Positions 5,978 through 14,100 of a DNA stretch of 35,182 nt are shown here, one piece after another. The stretch's first letter is position 1, and each line of letters starts with the position of its first letter. A program made the translations under genes and the position numbers. Source of the stretch: a virus; IMG/VR virus record IMGVR_UViG_3300044675_004051, positions 1 through 35,182 of that record; one strand, given 5' to 3'. The notes under the pieces are model-generated. The model saw nothing but the letters and a program-made list of their open reading frames with translations, ran no database searches and was not told where the DNA came from.

Positions 5978-6810
5978 TCGGTCCCCCCATACCATTTTGG
6001 AAGACCGATTTCGCGGAGGTCGTTCGGGAGGTTGGGCCATTGCTCGCTCTTAATGCACGCCTGCAAACGAATCAAGTCCGTGATCGTTTCGTCGTGCCCG
6101 CGTGCCGTGGCCGCGTCTGACAGCCGATAAACCGCCACGCCGTAGGGCTCGCACTTCTCGACGGCCACGAAGAAGAAATCAAACACCGGTGACCCGATGA
6201 TTTCCGTGATGAGCGGCAGGTAAAAGCCTGCTTGCCGGTGGTATCCGAAGTTAAAGCACGCGCGCTCGAAGTTGCGGAAGGCGTCGGCGTCCAGCGACTC
6301 GACGGTCTTGAGGTCCGCGATGTAGGGCCGCCCGCTGCTCAACTCGCAGCCCGCCTTGTTGAACCAATCGGTGCGGCATTGCAGAGCCATCCCGCCCGCA
6401 GGAGCAACGCGCCAGCTCAACTCGGGAGAGCCAGCGCCCAATAGCTGCGCCGCTAGCGGATGATTTTGCACCGCCACGGCCATTTCTCGCACGCTACCGG
6501 CCTCGCCTTGGTCGATTACGGTCTTGCCCACGTTCGCAGCCTCGAACTCCGCGAAGGCAATCTTGCCATCCTTCGTCCGCCGGTCGATGCCCTCCGGTCG
6601 CAGCGCGTAGCGGTCCCAAAATGTTTTGGGCTCCAGCACCGCGCAGTGAGCCGCCGAGCCGAGGCGAAACGCTTCCGTGGGCTCCGGTCGCGCCACGGTC
6701 TTCGCGACGAAGCGGCGGTAATACGAGATGGGACGGCGGCGGAATAGCTCGAGCTTTGAGTGCGAGATCGCTTCGTTCGCGTGATAGACTTCGTTGGGTT
6801 CGGCGATCAT
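5974..6810 (-). CDS. RecE-like PD-(D/E)XK exonuclease
   Basis: This 278-residue nuclease resembles the C-terminal domain of RecE (exonuclease VIII) and the PDDEXK exonucleases found beside recT. Visible motifs are RLGSAAHCAVLEP (49-61, the conserved G-x3-H), CRTDWF (145-150, catalytic Asp148), IADLKTV (164-170, the D-x-K element) and YHRQAGFYL (190-198, the Q-x3-Y helix). The protein would degrade one strand of linear dsDNA so that the RecT-like partner can anneal the exposed strand. The two genes are in the same operon, separated by three small genes. The start overlaps the upstream stop. Confidence 0.88.
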   Translation of the reverse strand: MIAEPNEVYHANEAISHSKLELFRRRPISYYRRFVAKTVARPEPTEAFRLGSAAHCAVLEPKTFWDRYALRPEGIDRRTKDGKIAFAEFEAANVGKTVIDQGEAGSVREMAVAVQNHPLAAQLLGAGSPELSWRVAPAGGMALQCRTDWFNKAGCELSSGRPYIADLKTVESLDADAFRNFERACFNFGYHRQAGFYLPLITEIIGSPVFDFFFVAVEKCEPYGVAVYRLSDAATARGHDETITDLIRLQACIKSEQWPNLPNDLREIGLPKWYGGTE

Positions 6811-7073
6811 GGCGCGTCCTCCTTGCGCTCGCGTGCGGCGAGCATGGCGTCGGCGATGTTATACGAGAAAGGACCCAGAACGGTGCTTCTCTTGAGGCCC
6901 CTTTTGTCCGCTTCTTGTTTTAGCAACCGGTATTCGTCTCCAGACAACAAGCCGCACAGCGCCTGCCCCGCGAAGTAGTCGCGCAGGGTCATGCCTCGGT
7001 AGCCCGTTCCGTAGTGTTCCTCAGGAAACCAAGTCGGAAATGCCATTCCTCCGTCGTTGCTTGGTGTCTTCAT
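6807..7073 (-). CDS. conserved phage protein with TLRDYFAGQAL motif
   Basis: This 88-residue protein carries the sequence GMTLRDYFAGQALCGLLSG (about residues 27-45) and ends with YNIADAMLAARERK. I recognise this as a small protein family common in phages of Gram-negative bacteria, often near recombination genes. Its function is not established. The N-terminal GGMAFPTWFPEE is also typical. I chose the ATG at 7073 because it overlaps the upstream TGA and lies 7 bases after GGAGG. Confidence 0.8.
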   Translation of the reverse strand: MKTPSNDGGMAFPTWFPEEHYGTGYRGMTLRDYFAGQALCGLLSGDEYRLLKQEADKRGLKRSTVLGPFSYNIADAMLAARERKEDAP

Positions 7074-7366
7074 TTCGCATCCTCCACCAGTCCCAGCTTC
7101 GACTGCAACGGGTCCACCATCGCCTCGGTCTCGTCCTTGTAGCGCACGCTCCATCCGATTTTCACCACCACCTTCGGCGCGAGTGAGAGCGCATCCCACT
7201 CAAGCGCGAACGATGCCTTCGCTTTGGGCTCGGTTTGGTTTTCTTCCTCGACGAATGACTCCTCGGCAGCGCGAGCGATTGCCACGAAGTGCGTTTCGAG
7301 CAGCGAGCGAAATTGCTCCGTTGCGTTGTTTATCACTGCTTGGTTTTTGATTTCTCCGGTGTTCAT
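7070..7366 (-). CDS. hypothetical early protein
   Basis: This 98-residue acidic protein has an N-terminal helical half (MNTGEIKNQAVINNATEQF) and a C-terminal beta-rich half that includes PKVVVKIGWSVRYKDETEAM. It ends LGLVEDAK. The pattern of a short strand-rich domain after an acidic stretch is seen in small phage proteins of unknown role. It lies between RecT and the RecE-like nuclease with overlaps at both ends, so it is probably co-expressed with them. I do not recognise the family. Confidence 0.7.
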   Translation of the reverse strand: MNTGEIKNQAVINNATEQFRSLLETHFVAIARAAEESFVEEENQTEPKAKASFALEWDALSLAPKVVVKIGWSVRYKDETEAMVDPLQSKLGLVEDAK

Positions 7367-7593
7367 TTGGTGCCTTTCTTTTCGTTGTTTTCCTGTTCCA
7401 GTTTCGCGCGCAAAACGGCGCGCTCTTTGATTCGTCCCTCGTTTCGCTTCTCGATGTTTTCAATGCAGAGTTCGAGCCGGTCGATTTCGAGTTGGTCGCG
7501 ATCCATCGCGCGATCGAGGAGCGCGGCGAGCAGGAGCGTCGTGCTGTATTTCCGCAGCACATACGTTGGCCGCAGGTCGTTCAGCGTGCTCAT
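7363..7593 (-). CDS. small coiled-coil early protein
   Basis: This 76-residue protein is mostly charged helix (RDQLEIDRLELCIENIEKRN, then KERAVLRAKLEQENNEKKGTK). The ATG at 7593 overlaps the recT stop (ATGA) and was chosen over a much longer upstream frame that would run inside recT. The high Glu/Lys content and heptad spacing suggest a coiled coil. It may be related in style to the coiled-coil array at 1805-3792, but it lacks their shared end modules. Confidence 0.7.
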   Translation of the reverse strand: MSTLNDLRPTYVLRKYSTTLLLAALLDRAMDRDQLEIDRLELCIENIEKRNEGRIKERAVLRAKLEQENNEKKGTK

Positions 7594-8276
7594 GCGCCAC
7601 CCCCTTGCGTAATCGACATGGTGAGCCCGCCCGAAACCTTCTCGGAGAGCGGCGTGATGTTGCGCTCTTCGGGATAGTCGCGGACCTCCTCGGCAGTGCG
7701 GAGTCCCTTCAAGACGTCGCCGAACACGTCGCGAAGCACGAAGCCTCGCGCGCGGAACTTGAGCATCCGTCGCGGGTAGTCCGTCCAAGGACCGGCCTTG
7801 CCCCACAATTTCGCGGCCTTGGCGTCGGCCACCGTGAATGTCTCGCAGCCCTTCGAGCCATCGCGGCGAACCGCGGTGACGCGCACGCCGAAGGAATCTT
7901 TGCCGGCCTCGCCCACCTCCTCCTCGTTAAAGGATTCGAGCAGACCGGATGCGCGGACCAAGGCGAGCGCGGCGTCGCCGTAGATCGCTGGCCTGCCGTT
8001 GATGACTGCCGTGTTCTGGAGCGCGGCCATCGGCGTGAGCCCGAGCTCCGCCCCGAGTTGAATCGCGACCAGCACCGCCTCCGGTTTCTCCATGCCGCGC
8101 GGCGCGAATCCTGACGCGACGATTGCGTTTGCGAAGCGGAACGCGTCTTCGAGGCTCGCGAGCTTTACGCCCTGCGCGCCGTAGTTGATGAGAGGCTTTG
8201 GGGCTGGGGTCGTGACGGTCTTGGGCGTCTCGATCACGGCGGTTGATGTCACTGTGGGTGTTTCTGCTGTGTTCAT
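7590..8276 (-). CDS. recT: RecT-family ssDNA annealing protein
   Basis: This 228-residue recombinase pairs complementary single strands during phage recombination. Family features are the N-terminal Pro/Thr-rich linker, a segment ASLEDAFRFANAIVASGFAP (about 40-59), AIQLGAELGLTPMAALQN (about 70-87), INGRPAIYGDAALALV (91-106), and a central aromatic/basic core with WTDYPRRMLKFRARGFVLRD. Similar strings occur in the RecT/phage Bet-like group. The RecE-like nuclease downstream completes a two-component system. The upstream leader contains a strong 11-bp hairpin (8315-8344) and an AACACAACAA tract. Confidence 0.93.
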   Translation of the reverse strand: MNTAETPTVTSTAVIETPKTVTTPAPKPLINYGAQGVKLASLEDAFRFANAIVASGFAPRGMEKPEAVLVAIQLGAELGLTPMAALQNTAVINGRPAIYGDAALALVRASGLLESFNEEEVGEAGKDSFGVRVTAVRRDGSKGCETFTVADAKAAKLWGKAGPWTDYPRRMLKFRARGFVLRDVFGDVLKGLRTAEEVRDYPEERNITPLSEKVSGGLTMSITQGGGA

Positions 8277-8314
8277 TTTTTACGAATCGACTGATGTTGT
8301 TGTGTTGTTTTGCT

Positions 8315-8348
8315 GCCCGTCGCGGTTGTGTTCCCGCGACGGGCTTTT
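8315..8348 (+). terminator. hairpin with plus-strand T run, ahead of recT
   Basis: A perfect 11-bp inverted repeat, GCCCGTCGCGG with CCGCGACGGGC, encloses an 8-base loop. TTTTGCTTTT follows on the plus strand only. As an intrinsic terminator it would stop antisense transcripts, because no gene points that way. For the minus-strand mRNA it is a stable hairpin in the leader between the SSB-tail gene and recT, where it could affect processing or translation. Confidence 0.6.
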
Positions 8349-8352
8349 GCTT

Positions 8353-8760
8353 TTAGAACGGGACGTGTTCCTCGTTCACGGAAGTCGCTGCGGGAGCGGA
8401 AGGAACTGCGGCACTCGGAAGAGTCCCGCGCTTTTGATGAATGATCGTCCGTGCCGCGTTGCGAAGCAGCACGTCCTCAGGTCGCGGCGGGAACGGCTTC
8501 CCGTTGTTGCCGAGCCTTGGCTCTGGCTCCTGCGCATACCACGCCACGGAGCGGTCGCCCAGTGACGAGAGCGCCACGCCCTTGTTCTTGCCGAAGTGCA
8601 CCTGCACGTTTCCGGCGTCGGCGATGACCTCGGTGGGCATCGGCACTTCCTCGGAGCGTGGAGCGGCAGGCTTGGCAGCTGGTGCGCCCGATGCGAACGG
8701 GCGAGCTTCGAGAGCTTCGCGGATGCGGACGAGTTCCGCGTGAATTAGATCGAGCGTCAT
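8353..8760 (-). CDS. FGK-motif protein with SSB-like acidic C-terminal tip
   Basis: This 135-residue protein contains the motif VHFGKNKGVALSSLGDRSVA (about residues 54-73). It matches the small 'FGKxKG' module known from DUF3820-type proteins and the C-terminal part of some exonuclease X-like nucleases, where it is linked to DNA or nuclease partners. The last residues, VNEEHVPF, resemble the acidic tip (DDDIPF) by which bacterial SSB recruits its partners. It is followed by recT, so a ssDNA or repair-protein adaptor role is plausible. No canonical OB-fold is apparent. It starts in a 4-base overlap with the HTH gene. Confidence 0.75.
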   Translation of the reverse strand: MTLDLIHAELVRIREALEARPFASGAPAAKPAAPRSEEVPMPTEVIADAGNVQVHFGKNKGVALSSLGDRSVAWYAQEPEPRLGNNGKPFPPRPEDVLLRNAARTIIHQKRGTLPSAAVPSAPAATSVNEEHVPF

Positions 8761-8960
8761 GGCGTGGCCTTGCGTTGGTTGAGGAGGTGGTAAAATTCGG
8801 AGTCCGTCACGTATCGCTTTCGAATGTGCGTCGTGTTGCCGATGATCTTGGAGACCGCGCTTGGAGTCATTTGAAACTCGTGCGCAATTTCCTTCGGCGA
8901 GAATCCTTCGAGCACGCGCCGAATGACCAGCGGCACCAGCGGCGATGCTGGTCGGCTCAT
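8757..8960 (-). CDS. small HTH regulator
   Basis: This 67-residue protein is essentially one helix-turn-helix domain: FSPKEIAHEFQMTPSAVSKI at residues 20-39 is a textbook recognition of the LuxR/sigma-4-like kind. A basic segment follows (GNTTHIRKRYVTDSEF). It likely binds DNA and may control the early operon. It overlaps both neighbours by 4 bases. The trailing RYVTDSEFYHLL resembles the end of the HTH protein at 5468-5698. Confidence 0.8.
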   Translation of the reverse strand: MSRPASPLVPLVIRRVLEGFSPKEIAHEFQMTPSAVSKIIGNTTHIRKRYVTDSEFYHLLNQRKATP

Positions 8961-9286
8961 GGCGCGGCCTCCACGAGCTTCAGCCCGAGCTTTGCGGCTG
9001 CGTCCTGCAATTGCAGGAGCTCACGAGCCTTCTCGTCGCCTTGTGCGGTGATCTGCGCGCGGGTGATGTCCATCGCGGCCTCCAGCGTATCGGCCTGCGC
9101 GCACTCCCAGCGCCATGCCCCGCGATTGAGGATGTCCCCAAAAGTAATCTGGTAGTCCCAGCTTTCTTTGATCGCGTTCGGTTTGATCGTCACTCGCCGC
9201 GAGATCGCAATCTCGGCCTTGCAGCTTGTCATGGTGCGCAGGTCTTGCGCGGCCCAGAGCATTTCGTTGTCGTCGTCGTTTTCCAT
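8957..9286 (-). CDS. hypothetical early protein, leads recombination operon
   Basis: This 109-residue acidic protein has an N-terminal MENDDDNEMLWAAQDLRTM. A mixed middle follows (ISRRVTIKPNAIKESWDYQI) and a C-terminal helix rich in Ala, Glu and Leu. I do not recognise it. The ATG at 9286 follows an AACACAACGACAACACGACA leader, the CA-rich type repeated in this genome. The 95 bases upstream (9287-9381) hold no gene I can support, and a promoter for the recombination operon could lie there, though no clean -35/-10 pair is visible. Confidence 0.7.
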   Translation of the reverse strand: MENDDDNEMLWAAQDLRTMTSCKAEIAISRRVTIKPNAIKESWDYQITFGDILNRGAWRWECAQADTLEAAMDITRAQITAQGDEKARELLQLQDAAAKLGLKLVEAAP

Positions 9287-9381
9287 TGTCGTGTTGTCGT
9301 TGTGTTGCTGAGTTGTGACCGCGTATTTTCGCACGCCCACGGTCGGGCTCGTTGGCCTTGGCAATCGGGCGGCTCCGAAAG

Positions 9382-9762
9382 TTATTTGGTGAGGCGCGCG
9401 ACCTTGTCGCCGTAGGCCACCGTCGCGGGCTTGCTCGCCCCGCGCGGCCCGCCGTTGTGAATCCGCGCCAGCGTGACCACGTCCCCCGCAGCCCACGCCT
9501 GCGGCGCGTAGCGTTGAAGGTAGGCGGTCACGACCCGCTTGCTGTAATCGAGATCGGCCACCCTTGAGTAGTCGCCCGCCACGCGGCTGTCAGCGTGGTA
9601 GGCTCGATGGATTTGAAGCGGCCCCAGCGCCTTGCCACCGTCGCCGAGGATTGCGCCCGTGCGGCCCGACGTCTCGACGATGTGCAGAGCGCGGAAAAAG
9701 CTGGGTGGTGGCGCGGCGTGCGCGGTTGCGCAGAGCGCGAGGAGGAGGAGCGTGGTTTTCAT
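9382..9762 (-). CDS. secreted muramidase, probable endolysin
   Basis: This 126-residue protein has an N-terminal signal peptide (MKTTLLLLALCATAHA, cleavage likely after AHA near residue 16). The mature part carries FFRALHIVETSGRTGAILGD, with a candidate catalytic Glu30, then GGKALGPLQIHRAYHAD, and later LARIHNGGPRGASKPAT. The E...G-DGG-LGP-QI-YW/H layout matches small lysozyme-like muramidases (i-type/SLT-like). It probably cuts peptidoglycan at the end of infection after Sec export. It lies far from the holin-like genes near 24 kb. The start overlaps the upstream stop (ATGA). Confidence 0.8.
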   Translation of the reverse strand: MKTTLLLLALCATAHAAPPPSFFRALHIVETSGRTGAILGDGGKALGPLQIHRAYHADSRVAGDYSRVADLDYSKRVVTAYLQRYAPQAWAAGDVVTLARIHNGGPRGASKPATVAYGDKVARLTK

Positions 9763-9923
9763 TTCGTGAGCCTCGCTGCGTTGCGTTTCGCGGTGGCGAC
9801 TTGGCGCTTCGTGCAGCCCGCGCCGATGCTTTCGGCGAGAGCGATTGCGCGGTCGGCGCGCTCTTGATCGGGCGCGAGGAGCGCGAGGACCAGAGCGTTT
9901 GTGAGGGCGGTGGTGGGGCTCAC
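9759..9923 (-). CDS. 54-residue hypothetical protein
   Basis: This short gene starts at a GTG overlapping the upstream stop (GTGA) and ends overlapping the endolysin start (ATGA). The product, MSPTTALTNALVLALLAPDQ then ERADRAIALAESIGAGCTKR and on, is a small helical protein with one hydrophobic face. The central ADRAIALAESIGAGCTKRQV resembles a short helical hairpin. Its position directly before the endolysin suggests a lysis-related or accessory role, but there is no clear membrane span. Confidence 0.6.
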   Translation of the reverse strand: MSPTTALTNALVLALLAPDQERADRAIALAESIGAGCTKRQVATAKRNAARLTK

Positions 9924-10162
9924 AGTTTGATCCCTTCGGTTTCGAGCAGTTCCGCGAACGCCGCTTCATCCTGCTCCTCCCAGACTGGGTCACCGTTGGT
10001 ATCGGCAACGCGCATGTCGCCGAGCCGATACACCGTCACGCGGCCGTCGCCGTTTTTTCCGTTGTCGCCGAGATGGGTCACGGTGTCGATTCCCTCAATC
10101 TTGCCTTGTCGGGAAATCCCGCGTGAGTTGATTCGCCTGATGTCGATGATTTCGTTTTGCAT
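9920..10162 (-). CDS. small hypothetical protein after terminator
   Basis: This 80-residue acidic protein (MQNEIIDIRRINSRGISRQG, ending ELLETEGIKL) has short strands and an acidic helix at the end. I do not recognise it. It follows an intrinsic terminator (10209-10240) and an 18-bp element (10177-10194), also present before the next upstream gene, and its ATG comes directly after AACACAAC. It therefore needs its own promoter or terminator readthrough. Confidence 0.7.
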   Translation of the reverse strand: MQNEIIDIRRINSRGISRQGKIEGIDTVTHLGDNGKNGDGRVTVYRLGDMRVADTNGDPVWEEQDEAAFAELLETEGIKL

Positions 10163-10176
10163 GTTGTGTTGCGAGC

Positions 10177-10194
10177 CTCGGGGTTAGTTCCCTC
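10177..10194 (-). repeat. 18-bp leader repeat, copy 1
   Basis: On the minus strand this reads GAGGGAACTAACCCCGAG and ends 14 bases before the ATG at 10162. It matches the copy at 10498-10515 at 17 of 18 positions. Both copies stand in the same place relative to a start codon and after a terminator, so a shared regulatory role is likely. Confidence 0.7.
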
Positions 10195-10208
10195 TGGTCT
10201 GGCACCGG

Positions 10209-10240
10209 AAAACCCCGCGCCTCCGAAGAGGTAGCGGGGC
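10209..10240 (-). terminator. intrinsic terminator
   Basis: On the minus strand CCCCGC (10239-10234) pairs with GCGGGG (10218-10213). Inside it a second helix, CCTC-TTCG-GAGG, carries a stable UUCG-type loop. TTTT follows (10212-10209). It ends the single-gene unit at 10264-10482. Confidence 0.75.
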
Positions 10241-10263
10241 GGTTTGCGGGTTTGGGGGCAGGG

Positions 10264-10482
10264 TTAGGTCGCGCGGAAGATCGGAGCCATCGAGTATTTG
10301 CCGAGCGCAAAAACGTATTCGCCTTGATCATCGATCATTACCTTTTTGCGGCTCACGTTGCCCTGTGCCTTGACGGTGACGAAGGAGCCTTTGCGCTCGA
10401 TCACTTCCACCGAGAAGATGCAGTCCCAATCGCAAACGCTGCGGGCTTTGAGGACTTGTCCTGCTTGAATCGTGTTAGTCAT
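10264..10482 (-). CDS. conserved small phage protein ending YSMAPIFR
   Basis: This 72-residue beta-rich protein runs MTNTIQAGQVLKARSVCDWD, then CIFSVEVIERKGSFVTVKAQ, and ends GKYSMAPIFRAT. The pattern 'ARS-CD-DCIF...V..R...TV....G...R......YSMAP.FRA' belongs to a small protein family found in many phages and mobile elements. It is of unknown role, possibly nucleic-acid binding through an SH3-like barrel. I chose the internal ATG at 10482, which follows an A-rich leader and the 18-bp repeat. The gene is flanked by terminators on both sides, so it forms its own transcription unit. Confidence 0.8.
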   Translation of the reverse strand: MTNTIQAGQVLKARSVCDWDCIFSVEVIERKGSFVTVKAQGNVSRKKVMIDDQGEYVFALGKYSMAPIFRAT

Positions 10483-10497
10483 TTTTGTGTTTTTCGT

Positions 10498-10515
10498 CTC
10501 GGGGTTAATTCCCTC
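10498..10515 (-). repeat. 18-bp leader repeat, copy 2
   Basis: On the minus strand this reads GAGGGAATTAACCCCGAG and ends 15 bases before the ATG at 10482. It is the partner of the copy at 10177-10194, with one difference. The surrounding interval (10516-10650) holds no gene I can support and would be the natural place for a promoter. Confidence 0.7.
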
Positions 10516-10650
10516 CGACGTGCACACTCAATCCGAACACCCCGCCCGCGTAAAGCTCAAATGCGTATTTTGTCCTGCTGCTTCCCTAAGCCGTTGCAGT
10601 TGCGCCAGTTAAAACGAATCAAATGTTGGCGATGGATTCGGAATCCGCGC

Positions 10651-10690
10651 AAAAGAAAGCCCGCGAAACGGTAAATCCGCTCGCGGGCTT
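10651..10690 (-). terminator. intrinsic terminator of the tail operon
   Basis: On the minus strand AAGCCCGCGA (10690-10681) pairs perfectly with TCGCGGGCTT (10666-10657) around a 14-base loop. TTTCTTTT follows at 10658-10651. It is placed just after the last tail-linked gene and marks the end of the structural region. Confidence 0.85.
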
Positions 10691-10715
10691 GCTGGTAGCC
10701 TCAGCCCTCCCAGCC

Positions 10716-10799
10716 TCATGGTGCCTCGAGCGGAGCGGATTGCGGGCGCGGTGGCAAGGGTGTAATTGCGCGGCCCTTACTCGTATCCGCTTTGCTCAT
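10716..10799 (-). CDS. possible 27-residue Pro-rich peptide
   Basis: A short frame begins at an ATG that overlaps the previous stop (ATGA) and encodes MSKADTSKGRAITPLPPRPQ, then SAPLEAP. It ends before the terminator. The start overlap is the junction used by most genes here, which is the only support. The composition (Pro, Ala, Ser) looks unstructured. It may instead be a chance frame. Confidence 0.35.
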   Translation of the reverse strand: MSKADTSKGRAITPLPPRPQSAPLEAP

Positions 10800-11176
10800 A
10801 CGTCGAGCGCGTCGTGGTAAAAGTCCAAGCCGCAATCACTCGACAGAAACTGCTTCCGGTCTCGTTGCTCGGATGCGTGCGCGATCAGGCACGACTCTTT
10901 GAGCGCGATGTAGAGCTGCGCGACGATGTCCACGTCTGCGGCCTTGAGCGCGCTGCGGCTGAGATGCTCCTCAAACGCTGGCCCGAACAGACGGAACTTG
11001 CCGATGATCGGGACAAGCGGAGAGCGCCCTGCATCAGATGCAGCCTTGTCGAGGTAGAGGCTGATGATTGCGCTGGCCTCAGGGGTTTCCCCATCGGGCT
11101 CCCAGCGAAAGGAGGTGATGACGTGATAGTCTCCGACGGCTCCGCTTCTTGTCGTGAATGATTTTCGTAGGCCCAT
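10796..11176 (-). CDS. hypothetical protein at end of tail operon
   Basis: This 126-residue protein starts MGLRKSFTTRSGAVGDYHVI and has a strand-rich first half with VITSFRWEPDGETPEASAII. It looks like a small tail-linked or accessory protein. The ATG at 11176 was chosen because the frame upstream runs inside the tail-tip gene in another phase. It follows the J-like gene by 13 bases, and the operon terminator lies about 100 bases further on. I cannot assign a function. Confidence 0.7.
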   Translation of the reverse strand: MGLRKSFTTRSGAVGDYHVITSFRWEPDGETPEASAIISLYLDKAASDAGRSPLVPIIGKFRLFGPAFEEHLSRSALKAADVDIVAQLYIALKESCLIAHASEQRDRKQFLSSDCGLDFYHDALDV

Positions 11177-11189
11177 AAGTGTGCGTGGT

Positions 11190-14100
11190 TCAGCTGTATT
11201 CAGCCAGCTCGCCGGTGATTTCCATGTTGGTCCATGTCGGGACATTGCTTCCGTCCGCCATTGTGATGCGTAGCTCGGCTGATGTTGAGCTGCTGCTATC
11301 GTAGTCGTAGCGGATGAGCATCCCGCCTTGGTCCGCTGACTGGAACCATCCCACATCGGGAGCGGCGGAGAAGCCCCAGTTGGTAATGTCCAGTGAGTAG
11401 GTTTCGGACGCAGCACCACCGGTCAGGTTGATCTGCTTGTAGACAGGCTGACGTGCGACGACTTTTCTTTGCAGCGAGCCTGCGCCTTGAGTGATGCCGG
11501 TGGTCGCGACGTCAGCCTTGTTTTGCAGCGACATATTCCCGCCAATCACCGCAGTGAAGGACGCGATGTTGCCAGCGTAATGCCATGCCGACGCCGTGCC
11601 GGAACGATTGACTGCGCGAATCCGCACATGGCCATTTTGCACATCCTGCCGGTAGTAGTCGAAGAACGGTTCGCGCGTTTGATAGATTCCCTGAGTTCCA
11701 CCGACAGCGAACCACACGAAATCATCCGCACCATCCGAGTTTGTGACGGTTGATTTGATTTCAAAATATTCAAAATCCTTGTCGCTGTTTACTGACCAAG
11801 AAACGTGCGCGCCGAAATAAAGATCGCTTACGGCCCATGTAAGCACAGCAGGAGCTTTCGAGCTTATTGCTCCGTTGCTCGGCGTCGTTGGCGCCGTCGT
11901 GTTGCTCGGCGCAAGCGCATCCGTCCCCGTGACCACGCGCACCGTTGAGCCGATGCCGAACGCGGAGAACGCTTGCACGGCAATCGTGTAGTATGCTCCG
12001 GGTGTGAGGTCGTCGATGATCGCGTCGATCGAGCCCACCGTGTATTGGCCGGCGATCAAGTAATTTGTCCCGCTCTGGAGCTTGTAGAGCAGATTGAGCG
12101 CAACGCCGAGCGTGGGCATCGCGGGAAGCGACACGGCAAGGCGAGTCAAAGTTGTCCCGTCACTCGACAGGTAGGCACCTGGCTGCGTGAGCGACATCGA
12201 AAACGCTGCGGGTTGGTCCGGAGGCGTCGAGTCCGTTGCGGATGCGGCAACGGCGGATGGCGTGGCCTCAACGTAGGGTGCAAACCCTGACACGTTCTCC
12301 ACCGTGTCGTAAGCGTTGATCCAATAATAATACGTCGTCCCGATGTCCACGTCGGTGTCCACGAAGCGCGACGCGCGCACCTCGGCGATTTTGTTCGTGT
12401 TGGCGTTTGGCGGCGTGACCGCCGTCGTCTTGCGATAAATGCCATATTCCGAAAAGTCCGGCTCGGTGTTGTCGTTCCAGTCGAGCGAGACGGCGCGGCC
12501 CGTGCCGACTACGGCGGCGAGTCCGGTGGGCGTTACCGGCGCGGTGGTGTCCTTGACCGGCGTGGCGGTGGATACCTCCGTGTAGGTCGATGACGTGTTG
12601 AAAAAGCTCTGCGCGTAGAGCCGCACGTTGTAGGCCGTCCCGATTCGCACGTCGCTCGAAATGAAGTCCAGCGTCTGGTCGCCGTCCACCGTTGACCACA
12701 CCAGATATGTCGTCGCCGTTCCCTCCTTGTATTCGATGACGGTCTTTCCCCCGCTCGTCACGAACTGCTCGGTCGGCGCGCTCCACGCCACTTTGATGCG
12801 CGGCACCACCGTGCCGTCCGCTTGGATGAACTGCGTCGTTCCGTCTGCGGTGAGCGTGAGATTCGTCGGCGGGTCGATCGAGAACGGATTTGGCAGCGTC
12901 GTGTTCGGTGCGCTCTCGACCGCGACCTCGTCCGCCACGTCCCAGTCGTAAACGCTCGCAGCGGTCTCGCGTAGTTGCAGTTCAATTACAGGAGTCGGCG
13001 GCGTGCCGTCGCTCGACAGCGACCACGCGATGACCTCGAACACCTTCGATGAGAAGCCGAGGTTTGCGTTCGTGAGGTTCACCGTGTCGCCCGCGCGGAG
13101 CTGCATCGCGGTCAGATTGAACTTCGCCGTGAAGATAATTTCCTCGCGAGCTTGCCGCAGGTTGATGCGTGCGATGCGCTGCGCCGCGCTGCTGCTCGTC
13201 GTGAACGGAAGGATGACGTCGCGCCAGTGATAAACGCCGTCGTCCGCCGCCAAGTAGGTTGCGCTCGTGATCTGCGGGAAGTCCGCTGCGGCCCACTGAT
13301 TCTCGGAGGAGATGAACGTGCCCTTGACTGCGTTCACGCGGTCGCGCGCGCTCAGGCGAGTCGAGACCGTGAAGCCGCCAGCCATGTGCGTCTCGTCCAG
13401 CGTGATCGCGGGCGCGCGATACGCTGCCGCATAGACCACGACTTGCCCCCCGCTGTAAGCGATCGTCCCGCCCATCGAGGAGAGGATCTGCCCGATGATC
13501 GAGTCAGGCGTCGAGGACGTGACGGCTTGCCCGTTGCATTCGTAGCGGTTCTCGTAGGTCGCTGGACTGCTCGGCTTGATCTGGACTTGCCCGTCGCAAA
13601 CATTCGCGGCCACGATGACCGAGGCATCGTCAATCTCGCTTCTGTCCATGCCCATGCCGAGATCGGCGTCGAGCAGGTAGTCGCGCAAACAGAGCGCAGG
13701 GTTCGCGGAATAAACGAGGGTCGGCGGAGTGGTGATCGTCTCGCGCGGGTCCTCGACCTTCTTGCCCTTAACGATGCACGAAATGTTTGGGATGCCGCCG
13801 ACGAAAATCTCGTTGGAGAAAGTGAGCTTGCAATAGATGTAGGCGATGCCTTGCAGCCGATGGCTTGAGTCCCATGCCACTGGAAAATCATCCTCCAGCG
13901 TTTCATCCACCGTCTGCGTCGTCGTTCCAAGATACTTGTGGATGAGCGAGCCGGTGTAGCTTGCCGTCGCTTGGTATTTCCCTGTCGCGTAGCCAGTCAA
14001 TGCGCCTCCTTCCATCACGCGGTCTTCGTTGAAATACACGTCGCCGATTTCCTGCACCTCGTGACCGGCCAGAGTCACGACCAGATGCAGATACTCGTTT

